The notes: generated by a model from the letters alone, not told the origin. A DNA stretch of 64,000 nucleotides from Shewanella benthica (GCA_023284085.1 JAKVHY010000026.1:1-64000); one strand, 5' to 3'. Positions 8,886-17,170 are shown, numbered from the stretch's first letter. Made by a program: numbers and translations.

Positions 8886-9536
8886 ATGTCTTTACCCACC
8901 CTCTATTCCTTCAGACGATGCCCTTATGCGATGCGCGCCCGTTTAGGTATTTTACTTTCGGGGACGTCTGTCTCTTTACGTGAAATACTCCTTAAACATA
9001 AACCCGAGCCCATGTTAGTGGCTTCACCTAAAGGCACGGTTCCCGTGCTTATCTTACAAGATGGCAGCATCATAGATGAGAGCCTGGACATCATGCGCTG
9101 GGCGCTGGAGCTGAACGATCCTCACAACCTGTTACTTGCCGGTCAGTCTCAACCGCAAGAGCAGGCTAAGACACTGATTGACAACAATGACAATCAGTTC
9201 AAATCTTGGCTGGATAAGTATAAATATGCCGACAGACACCCTGAGCAGAGTGAAATTTTTTACCGCACAGAAGGCGAAAAGTTTATCGCCCAACTTGAAC
9301 ACTTGTTAGAGAAACATCAGCAGCTGTTAAGTGATTCTGCCAGTATCGTCGATTTTGCCATCTTCCCTTTTATTCGCCAATTTGCCGGAGTAGATAGAGC
9401 TTGGTTCAACCAGGCTCCCTACCCAAACGTGCAGCGCTGGTTAGCCTGTCACCTCGAGAGCCCAACATTTGCCAATATTATGAAGAAATATCCAACCTGG
9501 CTCGACAGCAATGAAGAATTTATCTTCGGCGACTAA
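8886..9536 (+). CDS. glutathione S-transferase family protein
   Basis: 216 residues. The N-terminal thioredoxin-fold domain (about 1-75) contains 'FRRCPYAMRARLGILLSG', where a CPYA motif replaces the CPYC of glutaredoxin 2, plus 'SPKGTVPVLILQDGSIIDESLDIMRWA', the glutathione-binding cis-Pro and ES element. The helical C-terminal domain (about 90-210) has 'VDFAIFPFIRQFAGVD'. A role in glutathione-dependent reduction or conjugation is likely; the substrate is unknown. It stands alone after a 260-bp gap in which I see no other gene. Confidence 0.88.
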   Translation: MSLPTLYSFRRCPYAMRARLGILLSGTSVSLREILLKHKPEPMLVASPKGTVPVLILQDGSIIDESLDIMRWALELNDPHNLLLAGQSQPQEQAKTLIDNNDNQFKSWLDKYKYADRHPEQSEIFYRTEGEKFIAQLEHLLEKHQQLLSDSASIVDFAIFPFIRQFAGVDRAWFNQAPYPNVQRWLACHLESPTFANIMKKYPTWLDSNEEFIFGD

Positions 9537-9581
9537 TGGGACAAACAATTAAAATAATATCAATATAACAAGGAGATACAT

Positions 9582-9766
9582 ATGACCCAGATTATCGCCC
9601 CCTGGGCTTCGTGTTAAATTTGGTTTTGTCAGGGACACGCAATTCTTCTCCTATAGCTTAAGCACCTAATGCCAGTGGCGTAAATACTCTGTTACCAGCC
9701 CTGTACAGACTCATAGGCATCAAGGGAACTGTGATAGTGGTGGTTAGCGTTAACGGCATGAGCTAA
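9582..9766 (+). pseudogene. possible gene remnant
   Basis: A strong ribosome site AAGGAGA precedes ATG at 9582, but the frame ends after 11 codons. A second frame from about 9602 reads 'LGFVLNLVLSGTRNSSPIA', one stop, then 'APNASGVNTLLPALYRLIGIKGTVIVVVSVNGMS' to the stop at 9766. A good start signal followed by protein-like text broken by a shift and a stop suggests a decayed short membrane-protein gene. I cannot name a parent family, and it may be chance. Confidence 0.25.
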
Positions 9767-9832
9767 TTAAGGACATTGAGACACCAGTTCAGCCTGTGTC
9801 TCGACTCCTCTTTAGTCTCGGTCTCATCGAGA

Positions 9833-10441
9833 CTAGTGCACCACCATAGGGATCGAGGCGATCAATAAGAAGCCCATCCCCCAATTGAAATGCATCCGAC
9901 GCTTAGCGGTGTTGAGTTTCTTCCGTATAGCGGCACCGATAAACACCCAGGTAAAGGAAGCCGGGAAACCAACCAGATTAAACACCAGCATGCCCAATAT
10001 GGCACTCAACCAGTATCCCTCCCCCGCAACGGTAAATGCGCTGCACAATGTGATGGTCGCCATCCATGATTTAGGATTGACCCATTGAAACAGTGCCGCC
10101 TCTTTGAGGCTCATGGGTCGGGCATCATCTAAGTTCTCATCACCAGCCACCGATGAGCTTGCCACTCGATAGGCCAGATACACTAGATAAGCTATGGACA
10201 GATATTTCAGTATTTGATGCAGCACGGGCCAACTTTCAAATAAAGCGCCTAAACCTAAGAGTATCGAGAGATGCAATATACTTTGGCCCATACGTATGCC
10301 TAAGATATGCGGGAGTGTCGCTCTCACACCAAAGTTCGCTCCTGATTGAGCCAGCAAAATATTATTAGGTCCGGGTGTCATCGTCATGGTGGCGCAGAAA
10401 AACGCCGCCGATATCATTAATGCCCACAAAGATTGATCCAT
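9833..10441 (-). CDS. LysE family amino-acid exporter
   Basis: 202 residues with five to six hydrophobic helices. The N-terminal 'MTPGPNNILLAQSGANFG' carries the LysE/RhtB hallmark PGPN, and 'WVNPKSWMATIT' matches the conserved mid-segment. The family exports amino acids or their derivatives from the cytoplasm. It is transcribed divergently from a MocR regulator with a 178-bp shared control region holding clear palindromes, which makes that regulator its likely controller. The ribosome site GGAGAGG lies 4 bases before the ATG. Confidence 0.92.
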   Translation of the reverse strand: MDQSLWALMISAAFFCATMTMTPGPNNILLAQSGANFGVRATLPHILGIRMGQSILHLSILLGLGALFESWPVLHQILKYLSIAYLVYLAYRVASSSVAGDENLDDARPMSLKEAALFQWVNPKSWMATITLCSAFTVAGEGYWLSAILGMLVFNLVGFPASFTWVFIGAAIRKKLNTAKRRMHFNWGMGFLLIASIPMVVH

Positions 10442-10527
10442 ATACCTCTCCTATGAGACTCAGGCAACTCACCGATCTGGCGAGTCATCTGAGTCAATTA
10501 CGATTCATTTAAACAAAAACTATTTTC

Positions 10528-10573
10528 CCCAAGATAATTGTATGCATACAATAATTGACACAATCATCTTGGG
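10528..10573. promoter_or_regulatory. operator-like palindromes in the LysE/MocR divergent region
   Basis: A perfect 16-bp palindrome ATTGTATGCATACAAT (10537-10552) lies inside a second inverted repeat CCCAAGAT (10528-10535) / ATCTTGGG (10566-10573). The right outer arm falls inside the -35/-10 spacer of the mocR promoter. This fits autoregulation by the MocR protein and control of the divergent exporter. Confidence 0.7.
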
Positions 10574-10583
10574 AACGCATAAT
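10555..10583 (+). promoter_or_regulatory. sigma70-type promoter of the mocR-like gene
   Basis: TTGACA (10555-10560), a 17-bp spacer and CATAAT (10578-10583), 36 bp before the annotated start. The -35 is a perfect consensus, and the operator-like repeats overlap the promoter. Confidence 0.75.
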
Positions 10584-10619
10584 AACCGCAACTAAAAATG
10601 GATCAATGGTTTTATTGTC

Positions 10620-11990
10620 ATGGGTACAATGTGGAATCCAGACTTAGATGCCTACACAGGACCTAAGTATTTAAGGTTGTTCGAAGCGATCGAAGCGGCG
10701 ATTAATCGAGGTGAACTCGCATCGGGAGTAAAGCTTCCCCCTCAGCGAAGGCTGGCGGATAATGTGGGTTTTACCATAGGCACAGTGACACGCGCCTATG
10801 CACTGGCTGAGCGGCAGGGACTGGTCGAGGCCAGAGTCGGCGCTGGCACCTATGTTAAACCACAATTTAAGTCACAAGGTTCACAGCAACAGGCTAACTT
10901 CGCCACCTGTCAGCAACCTTTGACCAATCAGATCTCCGCTCTCAGTGACGCCCTGTCTCAGCTTGCCAAAGACCCACACAAGCTCAGTGTCTTATTGGGC
11001 TATCACCCGAATCCACTACCTGAGCAGCAGTTTGCATTCCATCAATGGTTATCTACACGCGGGATCATCCAATCCAGCGAAGATCTACTCTTTACCCATG
11101 GCGCGCAGCAAGGCATATATGTCACTCTTAACGGCTTACTTAAACCCGGTGATACTCTGCTTCATGAGGCGAACTGTTATCCGGGGATCAGACTCGCCGC
11201 TCAGCAATTAGGGATTAACAGCTTAGGTGTGCCCTTAACTCATGATGGGCTGGATTTGGATGCCCTGGCTCAGTTAATCATCGAGCACAGACCTAAGATC
11301 ATCTACCTCACGCTGAACAATCAAAATCCGACCTGCATTCAATATAGCGATGCCCAGAGAGAAACCCTACTCGACCTGGCTCAGCAACACGATTTCTATA
11401 TTCTCGAAGATGATGTGAATTACTGTTTACCTGGGGAGTGGAAAGCGCCGCTCTGGAACCTAGCTCTGAGCAGAAAGAGCAAGGATTCCCCCCAGAGAGT
11501 GATCTACCTCTCCAGCCTGTCTAAATTATTCTCTGGAGGATTACGACAAGGTTTCTTGTTGATCCCTGAGCCCCTCAGGCCAAAGATAAAGCTTGCGCTC
11601 CATAGCCAATGTTGGATGATCTCACCACTGAACATAGAGTTGGCGACTCGGCTTATCTCATCGAAATCCCTGATGGGTGACAGAGAAAACCTTATCGCTC
11701 ACAGGCAAAAAATGGGGTTCGAGATGAGTGAAAGGCTAGGACTCAAGCACAGATGGCGAGGACTCAACGGCTGGTTACAGCTCAAGTCACCGGTCAAGGC
11801 CCATCATGTGGTGACCGCGCTAGCCTCCAGTGGCATCTTGATCCGCAACGGCGACGATTTTGACAATCACGATAACTACATTCGATTAAGTATTGGCGGA
11901 GCCTCTAGCAACGCCGAATTCGAAACCTCCTTACTCGAAATTGAGTCTTGTATCGTAAACTTGACTCAAAATGCCTACTCAGTCATGTGA
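10620..11990 (+). CDS. MocR-type transcriptional regulator (GntR wHTH fused to aminotransferase fold)
   Basis: 456 residues. A winged helix of the GntR class (about 14-82; 'LPPQRRLADNVGFTIGTVTRAYALAERQGLVEARVGAGTYV') is followed by a fold-type I aminotransferase domain (about 120-445). The PLP-binding Lys302 lies in 'LSSLSKLFSGGLR', and an Asp pair in 'LEDDVNYCL' (264-265) would contact the pyridine nitrogen. MocR proteins sense PLP or amino-acid adducts and usually control a divergent neighbour, here the LysE exporter. The ATG at 10620 has a weak ribosome site; ATG 10629 ('MWNPDLDAYTG') is equally plausible. Confidence 0.92.
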   Translation: MGTMWNPDLDAYTGPKYLRLFEAIEAAINRGELASGVKLPPQRRLADNVGFTIGTVTRAYALAERQGLVEARVGAGTYVKPQFKSQGSQQQANFATCQQPLTNQISALSDALSQLAKDPHKLSVLLGYHPNPLPEQQFAFHQWLSTRGIIQSSEDLLFTHGAQQGIYVTLNGLLKPGDTLLHEANCYPGIRLAAQQLGINSLGVPLTHDGLDLDALAQLIIEHRPKIIYLTLNNQNPTCIQYSDAQRETLLDLAQQHDFYILEDDVNYCLPGEWKAPLWNLALSRKSKDSPQRVIYLSSLSKLFSGGLRQGFLLIPEPLRPKIKLALHSQCWMISPLNIELATRLISSKSLMGDRENLIAHRQKMGFEMSERLGLKHRWRGLNGWLQLKSPVKAHHVVTALASSGILIRNGDDFDNHDNYIRLSIGGASSNAEFETSLLEIESCIVNLTQNAYSVM

Positions 11991-12413
11991 AAACTACTCG
12001 ATCCTAAGCAATGAGAGAGACTCGATAGAGTCAAATACCAGACTGCATTTAGTTACAATTATCTATGCTTAAAATAAACTTAAGCATAGGTTAGTCATGG
12101 CTAATTTTAGCGATTAGTCGTACAATAATTATTCTCTCAGATAGCGGTTCTCAGACGCGTTTCGATATCAATAATATCCAACTAAATCTATGCAGTTAAC
12201 CTTCTGATAAACCGTTTCTACATTGAACTATTTCATCATACTTTTGCTACAGCAGTAGGCTCACCGATGGATTGCCGTCGAATAATTTGCTGCTATTGTG
12301 CGAAATGTGCAAGAAGAGTAAGCCGATTACGTAGTCTACTTTTAGCCATCTAACCCGACAGTCATCATCTGCGCCCTATTGAGGGCTCATTCTCACTTAA
12401 TAAAGAGGTATTA
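11991..12413. other. intergenic region upstream of the Bcr/CflA gene
   Basis: No convincing gene on either strand. It holds a perfect inverted repeat CTATGCTTAA (12063-12072) / TTAAGCATAG (12080-12089) with a 7-base loop and no U run, which may be the 3' stem of the mocR transcript or an operator. The rest is AT-rich leader. Confidence 0.4.
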
Positions 12414-13640
12414 GTGAAAACGGCATCCAATCAAGCAAGTCCGACAGCCAATTTAAACCTTGTCATCTTAATCCCCATGTTGTCAGCGATAATCGCAATC
12501 ACACCGTTAGCTATCGATCTTTATCTGCCCGCCATGGCGACAATTGCCGCGAGTTTCCATACCGATATCACTATGGTGCAGCAATCACTCAGTATCTATT
12601 TAGCAGGATACGCATTAGGCATGCTCTGTTTTGGTCCTCTGGCCGATCGAGTTGGCCGCCGGCCCTTGGTCATTGTAGGCCTCACAGGCTTTGCCTTAAT
12701 GAGCTTTCTACTCGCCTTTGTCACCAGTATCGAGTCATTTTTAGCCCTCAGATTCGGTCAGGCCTTCATCGGCGCAGCAGCTACTGTCGTCGTTCCGGGT
12801 TATATCAAAGAGGTCTATGGAAAGAATACGGCTAAGGGCATGTCTTATGTCAGCCTTATCATGATGTTGGCTCCATTAATTGCCCCTAGCATAGGCAGCT
12901 TGATTTTGGAGTTTGGTGAATGGCATCTGATCTTTTTCATCTTAGGTTTCTACGCAATGATCATGCTGATCTTGGTGTTTTGGAAGTTGAAAATGCCCAG
13001 CGATACAGATTTAAGTCAGCGTAGCCAAAAATCTTTTTTTGGGGCTTACGCCGTGGTCTTTACTAAACCGGGAGTCAAACTTCACATCGCCAGTGGCGTG
13101 CTGACCTCCTTTGCATTCTTCTGTTACCTGACGGCTTCGCCATTTGTCTATATGGAGGTCTTCGGCTTAGATAAATCCCTGTTTGCCATCTTGTTTAGCA
13201 CCAATGTCGGCGCTCTGATGCTGGCCAATGTCGTCAATAGCCGTATTGTCGTTCGTTATGGTTCTCGTAGAATGCTCAAGGTGGCCACCTTGCTGGCTAT
13301 CATCGCCGGCTCAGCCCTATTGGCGGTGAATTGGTTGGGAATGAGCTATCACTTTACCGTGATCGCTCTACTGCCATTTATGGCATGTCTCGGCGTGATG
13401 TCTGTCAATGCGGATGCTATTGTCTTGATGCAGTTCCAACAAGAGACGGGGACAGCCACCGCAGTCGTTGGCACCCTGAGGTTTGGTTTCGGCGCGGTAG
13501 CCGGTCCTCTATTAGCCCTGTTTTACACCGGCACTGCTGTGCCTTTCTCCGCCTTAATGCTAAGTGCGGTAGTCTTGGTCGCTATTTGTCAGTTCTTTGC
13601 TCACCGCCGCTGCCAGAGCGATTTAACACTGATGAGTTAA
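12414..13640 (+). CDS. Bcr/CflA family multidrug efflux MFS transporter
   Basis: 408 residues with about twelve membrane helices. Family features include 'ITPLAIDLYLPAMATIA' in helix 1, the MFS motif A 'GPLADRVGRRPLVIVGL' between helices 2 and 3, and 'FIGAAATVVVPGYIKEVYG' in helix 4, where Bcr proteins often have an Arg-Asp pair. It is a proton-driven drug exporter of the inner membrane; E. coli Bcr gives bicyclomycin resistance. The start codon is GTG, preceded by AAAGAGG. It is a single gene closed by a very strong terminator. Confidence 0.92.
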   Translation: MKTASNQASPTANLNLVILIPMLSAIIAITPLAIDLYLPAMATIAASFHTDITMVQQSLSIYLAGYALGMLCFGPLADRVGRRPLVIVGLTGFALMSFLLAFVTSIESFLALRFGQAFIGAAATVVVPGYIKEVYGKNTAKGMSYVSLIMMLAPLIAPSIGSLILEFGEWHLIFFILGFYAMIMLILVFWKLKMPSDTDLSQRSQKSFFGAYAVVFTKPGVKLHIASGVLTSFAFFCYLTASPFVYMEVFGLDKSLFAILFSTNVGALMLANVVNSRIVVRYGSRRMLKVATLLAIIAGSALLAVNWLGMSYHFTVIALLPFMACLGVMSVNADAIVLMQFQQETGTATAVVGTLRFGFGAVAGPLLALFYTGTAVPFSALMLSAVVLVAICQFFAHRRCQSDLTLMS

Positions 13641-13657
13641 CCCTGCTTATACTGTTG

Positions 13658-13694
13658 AAAATGGCCCCTTATGCTCAGCATAAGGGGCCATTTT
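13658..13694 (+). terminator. strong terminator after the Bcr/CflA gene
   Basis: AAAATGGCCCCTTATGCT / AGCATAAGGGGCCATTTT is an 18-bp perfect palindrome with a one-base centre, in practice a stem of about 15 bp with a GCTCAGC loop. It is flanked by A and T tracts, 17 bp past the stop. Confidence 0.85.
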
Positions 13695-13884
13695 ACCCAA
13701 GGGTGTCGATGCAAACATCTGAAAATATAGCGAATCCCATATTCCAGAATCAACATTCTCACTCAATTCGATAAACATTCATCAAGATACTCTTGATTTC
13801 CTCACTAAAAATTCACTTTTTTAGCATTATCAGCATCTTTAACGGTATTTTTTCTCATAAAAGGCGTTATTTACAAAATAATAC

Positions 13885-13912
13885 TTGAATAGATCTGCTT
13901 TTTTTATATGAT
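13885..13912 (+). promoter_or_regulatory. candidate promoter of ilvIH
   Basis: TTGAAT (13885-13890), a 16-bp spacer and TATGAT (13907-13912). It would give a leader of about 170 bases. The leader holds no run of Ile, Val or Leu codons, so classical peptide attenuation is not apparent. Confidence 0.45.
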
Positions 13913-14031
13913 GAAATTCTGTTCATTTGAAACAGGTGTCGCGCCTTACAGGGTGAAATCAACTTTAAACCAAAAGTTATTCGGCATACCGAGAGCAAGG
14001 ATCACCATCCACGCTCATTTTATTCAAGCGA

Positions 14032-14072
14032 TTACCGTCGCTGTTGCAAGATACTGCATACCGTAGCGGTAA
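14032..14072 (+). promoter_or_regulatory. hairpin in the ilvIH leader
   Basis: TTACCG (14032-14037) pairs with CGGTAA (14067-14072), enclosing a further TTGC/GCA pairing. The stem ends a few bases before the GAGGG ribosome site, a position where it could affect translation of ilvI. Confidence 0.3.
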
Positions 14073-14089
14073 CTTATGAGGGTTTACAA

Positions 14090-15811
14090 ATGGAGAAGTT
14101 ATCCGGCGCCAGCATGATCGTTCGATCTCTTATCGACGAAGGCGTAAAACATATATTTGGCTATCCTGGCGGATCTGTGCTGGATATCTATGATGCCCTT
14201 CACGAAAAATCAAAAATTGAACATATTCTTGTCCGTCACGAGCAAGCTGCCGTGCATATGGCAGATGGTTACGCTCGTTCAACCGGCGAAGTCGGCGTAG
14301 TACTGGTGACATCCGGTCCAGGTGCAACCAACACCATCACAGGTATCGCCACCGCCTACATGGACTCTATCCCACTGGTGATTATATCGGGCCAGGTTCC
14401 CAGTAACTTGATTGGTAATGATGCATTCCAGGAATGCGACATGATCGGCATCTCACGCCCTGTGGTTAAACACAGCTTCTTAGTGACCGATGCCAAAGAC
14501 ATTCCAACTATCATCAAGAAGGCCTTCTTTATCGCGGCCAGTGGTCGCCCGGGACCGGTTGTCGTCGATGTGCCTAAAGACTGTATGAATCCAGAGATCT
14601 TGTATGATTATGAATATCCTAAAGATATCAGCATGCGTTCTTATAACCCAACGACTTCGGGTCATAAGGGCCAGATCCGCCGCGGTTTACAAGCCCTGCT
14701 AAAAGCTCAGAAACCTGTACTCTATGTCGGTGGCGGCGCCATCATCTCAGAGTGTGACAAGCAAATTTTAGCACTATCGGAAACGCTCAATATCCCGGTA
14801 GTCAGTACCCTGATGGGACTCGGTGCCTTCCCGGCCAGTCACGATAACAGCTTGGGCATGCTAGGTATGCATGGCTGTTATGAAGCCAATATGGCGATGC
14901 ACAATACCGATCTTATCTTCGGTATCGGCGTGAGATTCGATGATCGCACCACCAACAATGTCGAAAAATATTGCCCTAACGCCACTATCTTGCACATAGA
15001 TATCGATCCTTCCTCTATCTCTAAGACGATCAGAGTCGATATCCCCATAGTAGGTTCAGCCGATAGCATACTCGATGAGATGTTGGCGCAACTCGCGACC
15101 AGTGGTGATACCAATGCCGATGAAGGCGCCATCGATTTTTGGTGGAGTGAGATAAATCAATGGCGTTCGCGCAAGAGCCTCGCCTATGACACCAGCCCTG
15201 ATAAGATTAAACCCCAGCAAGTGATCGAAACACTGCATAAGCTTACCAATGGAGATGCCTATGTGGCATCGGACGTGGGTCAGCACCAGATGTTTGCCGC
15301 GCTCTATTACCCATTTGACAAGCCACGTCGCTGGATAAACTCAGGGGGGTTGGGCACCATGGGCTTCGGACTCCCCGCCGCCATGGGCGTTAAATTTGCC
15401 CACCCCGATGCTACCGTGCTGTGCGTCACTGGTGACGGTTCCATCCAGATGAATATTCAAGAGCTGTCGACGGCGCTTCAATACGGTATCCCGGTCAAGA
15501 TCATCAACTTGAACAACCGCTTCCTCGGCATGGTCAAACAGTGGCAAGATATGATCTATTCCGGTCGTCACTCGCACTCCTATATGGATTCGGTGCCCGA
15601 CTTTGCCAAAATTGCGGAAGCTTATGGCCATGTTGGCATCAGCATCAGCGATCCAGCTGAGCTCGAATCGGGCCTGAAGAAGGCACTGTCGATGACAGAC
15701 AAGCTGGTATTTGTCGATATACATATCGATCAGACTGAGCATGTATACCCCATGTTGATCCGCGGCGGCGCGATGAACGAGATGTGGCTGAGCAAAACGG
15801 AGAAAAGCTAA
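14090..15811 (+). CDS. ilvI: acetolactate synthase isozyme III large subunit
   Basis: 573 residues, the normal length. ThDP-dependent acetohydroxyacid synthase that condenses two pyruvates, or pyruvate and 2-oxobutyrate, in valine, leucine and isoleucine synthesis. The N-terminal PYR domain has the catalytic Glu in 'LVRHEQAAVHMADGYAR' (Glu48). The central FAD-binding domain has 'FGIGVRFDDRTTNNVEKY'. The C-terminal PP domain has the ThDP motif from 'GDGSIQMNIQEL' to 'NLNNRFLGMVKQWQD'. The stop overlaps the ilvH start (TAATG), so the subunits are made together. The ribosome site is GAGGG. Confidence 0.97.
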   Translation: MEKLSGASMIVRSLIDEGVKHIFGYPGGSVLDIYDALHEKSKIEHILVRHEQAAVHMADGYARSTGEVGVVLVTSGPGATNTITGIATAYMDSIPLVIISGQVPSNLIGNDAFQECDMIGISRPVVKHSFLVTDAKDIPTIIKKAFFIAASGRPGPVVVDVPKDCMNPEILYDYEYPKDISMRSYNPTTSGHKGQIRRGLQALLKAQKPVLYVGGGAIISECDKQILALSETLNIPVVSTLMGLGAFPASHDNSLGMLGMHGCYEANMAMHNTDLIFGIGVRFDDRTTNNVEKYCPNATILHIDIDPSSISKTIRVDIPIVGSADSILDEMLAQLATSGDTNADEGAIDFWWSEINQWRSRKSLAYDTSPDKIKPQQVIETLHKLTNGDAYVASDVGQHQMFAALYYPFDKPRRWINSGGLGTMGFGLPAAMGVKFAHPDATVLCVTGDGSIQMNIQELSTALQYGIPVKIINLNNRFLGMVKQWQDMIYSGRHSHSYMDSVPDFAKIAEAYGHVGISISDPAELESGLKKALSMTDKLVFVDIHIDQTEHVYPMLIRGGAMNEMWLSKTEKS

Positions 15812-16305
15812 TGCGTCGTATAATATCAGTATTACTGGAAAACCAACCCGGCGCCCTATCTCGCGTCGTTGGCCTATTCTCTCAACGCGGCTACAATATC
15901 GAGAGCTTAACCGTGGCGCCCACCGATGATGTGACCCTGTCTCGTCTTAATATCTGTGTGGTGGCCGATGAAGCCGTGCTGGAACAGATAGAGAAGCAGT
16001 TACATAAGCTTATCGATGTCCTCAAAGTCTCTAATGTGACCGAGTCTGATCATATTGAACGTGAGATAGCCTTGATAAAAGTAAAAGCTAAAGGGAATAT
16101 TCGTGATGAAATAAAGCGCACTTCTGACATATTCCGCGGTCAGATTGTCGATATCACCGCCGAGCTTTATACCATTCAGCTAACCGGTACATCCGACAAA
16201 CTGGATGCCTTTATCGGCGCAGTAAGTGAAGTGACTAAGGTGATTGAAGTGTCTCGCTCCGGTGTTGTTGGGTTATCACGCGGTGAAAAGGCGATGCGAG
16301 CCTAA
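15811..16305 (+). CDS. ilvH: acetolactate synthase isozyme III small (regulatory) subunit
   Basis: 164 residues starting at the ATG that overlaps the ilvI stop. The frame is open further upstream, but the N-terminus 'MRRIISVLLENQPGALSRVVGLFSQRGYNIESLTV' matches the known IlvH start exactly in kind. An N-terminal ACT domain (about 3-78) contains the valine-binding loop 'NQPGALSRV'. The C-terminal domain (about 80-160) is typical. It confers valine feedback inhibition and stimulates IlvI. GGAGAAAAG upstream of the ATG is a good ribosome site. A terminator follows. Confidence 0.96.
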   Translation: MRRIISVLLENQPGALSRVVGLFSQRGYNIESLTVAPTDDVTLSRLNICVVADEAVLEQIEKQLHKLIDVLKVSNVTESDHIEREIALIKVKAKGNIRDEIKRTSDIFRGQIVDITAELYTIQLTGTSDKLDAFIGAVSEVTKVIEVSRSGVVGLSRGEKAMRA

Positions 16306-16340
16306 TACGCTATTTTATTTTATCTAAAAGTCAGGCACTA

Positions 16341-16366
16341 AAAAGGGAGCATCTGCTCCCTTTTAT
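16341..16366 (+). terminator. terminator of ilvIH
   Basis: AAAAGGGAGCA-TC-TGCTCCCTTTT followed by ATT, 35 bp past the ilvH stop. Confidence 0.85.
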
Positions 16367-16482
16367 TATGGTGATTGCGTCGAGCGATAAACGAGTACTG
16401 AGTCCAGGCAGTTGATCAATAAAAAGAGCATTAAACTCGCTTAACTCTACTGCTCACCTTAAATAAAACAAGCTTGAGTCAG

Positions 16483-16923
16483 TTATTCAGATTCCAGAAT
16501 ACGTGACGACCCTATCTCAATTTTCCTCGGCTTTAATGCTTCGGGGATCTCTCTTTGCAAGTCGATATTGAGTAGGCCGTTCTCAAGGTTAGCCCCTGTC
16601 ACTGTGACATAATCGGCCAACTGAAAAGTACGTTCGAAGCCGCGTTCGGCAATCCCTTGATAGAGATATTTTCGGCCCTTATCTTCAGCCGCTTTCGTAC
16701 CCTTGACTAATAACTTCTCGCCTTCGCTGGTAATATCGAGTTCATCCATAGTAAAGCCTGCAACAGCCATGGTGATACGATAACGGTTGTCTTTAAGCGA
16801 TTCGATATTATAGGGAGGGTAACCTGAATTGCCCTTGTTCGAAGCCGCATGCTCTGCAAGCTGGGCTAAACGATCGAAACCAATGGCACTGCGGTATAGG
16901 GGAGTAAGATCATAATTACGCAT
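16483..16923 (-). CDS. ibpA: small heat-shock protein, Hsp20/IbpA family
   Basis: 146 residues. The alpha-crystallin domain (about 38-125) contains 'YNIESLKDNRYRITMAVAGFTMDELDI' and 'YLYQGIAERGFERTFQLADYV', the IbpA/IbpB pattern. The flexible N-terminal arm 'MRNYDLTPLYRSAIGFDRL' is almost the canonical IbpA start, and the C-terminal tail has a short 'RKIEIG' anchor. It is an ATP-independent holdase binding unfolded proteins in the cytoplasm. Regulation is visible in the sequence: a sigma32-like promoter and a ROSE-like thermosensor occupy the leader. It is a single gene. Confidence 0.93.
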   Translation of the reverse strand: MRNYDLTPLYRSAIGFDRLAQLAEHAASNKGNSGYPPYNIESLKDNRYRITMAVAGFTMDELDITSEGEKLLVKGTKAAEDKGRKYLYQGIAERGFERTFQLADYVTVTGANLENGLLNIDLQREIPEALKPRKIEIGSSRILESE

Positions 16924-16929
16924 AGTTAT

Positions 16930-16946
16930 ATCCTTGTCTTAAGCAA
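16930..16946 (-). promoter_or_regulatory. ROSE-like RNA thermometer element of hsp20
   Basis: In the minus-strand leader, UUGCU is followed after 7 bases by the ribosome site AGGAU, 8 bases before the AUG. Antiparallel pairing gives U-A, C-G, a G opposite G, U-A and U-U. This is the arrangement that defines the temperature-labile final hairpin of ROSE elements upstream of ibpA-type genes. The rest of the leader can fold further stems. Confidence 0.65.
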
Positions 16947-17084
16947 TATATTTAATTTAAGTTGGCCGACTAAACTGCTGCTGCAGTCACTTGTCGCACC
17001 GGTTGTTAATTGTTAACTCTATTGACCCCGAAGGCATCACGATTTACGTTAACTCAGGAACCTCATCGAGCGTTCCATACACTA

Positions 17085-17113
17085 TATATGTAGGCGTATT
17101 TTTAGTTTTCAAG
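17085..17113 (-). promoter_or_regulatory. sigma32-like heat-shock promoter of hsp20
   Basis: On the minus strand, CTTGAAAA (17113-17106) is a full match to the sigma32 -35 element. About 13 bases later comes CTACATATA (17093-17085), which resembles CCCCATNTA with two changes. The resulting leader would be about 155 bases. Confidence 0.5.
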
Positions 17114-17170
17114 GGATAGTTTAAATTTATATTGAAGAGTCTTTGAACGTAAGCTTAAACACAAACATAA

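Noticed and set aside
9571..9585. AAGGAGATACATATG resembling an expression-vector ribosome site
   Set aside because: Surrounding sequence is chromosomal and the similarity is to a generic strong Shine-Dalgarno; no sign of vector sequence.
13908..14066. 52-codon frame upstream of ilvI as a leader peptide
   Set aside because: Its ATG overlaps the predicted -10 box, so it would precede the transcript start, and it has no run of branched-chain codons.
14878..15742. Long antisense frames over ilvI and ilvH region
   Set aside because: They are shadows of a well-conserved coding sequence and show no protein family signature.
15784..15810. Upstream extension of ilvH
   Set aside because: The extra nine residues do not match IlvH; the ATG overlapping the ilvI stop has a ribosome site and the canonical N-terminus.
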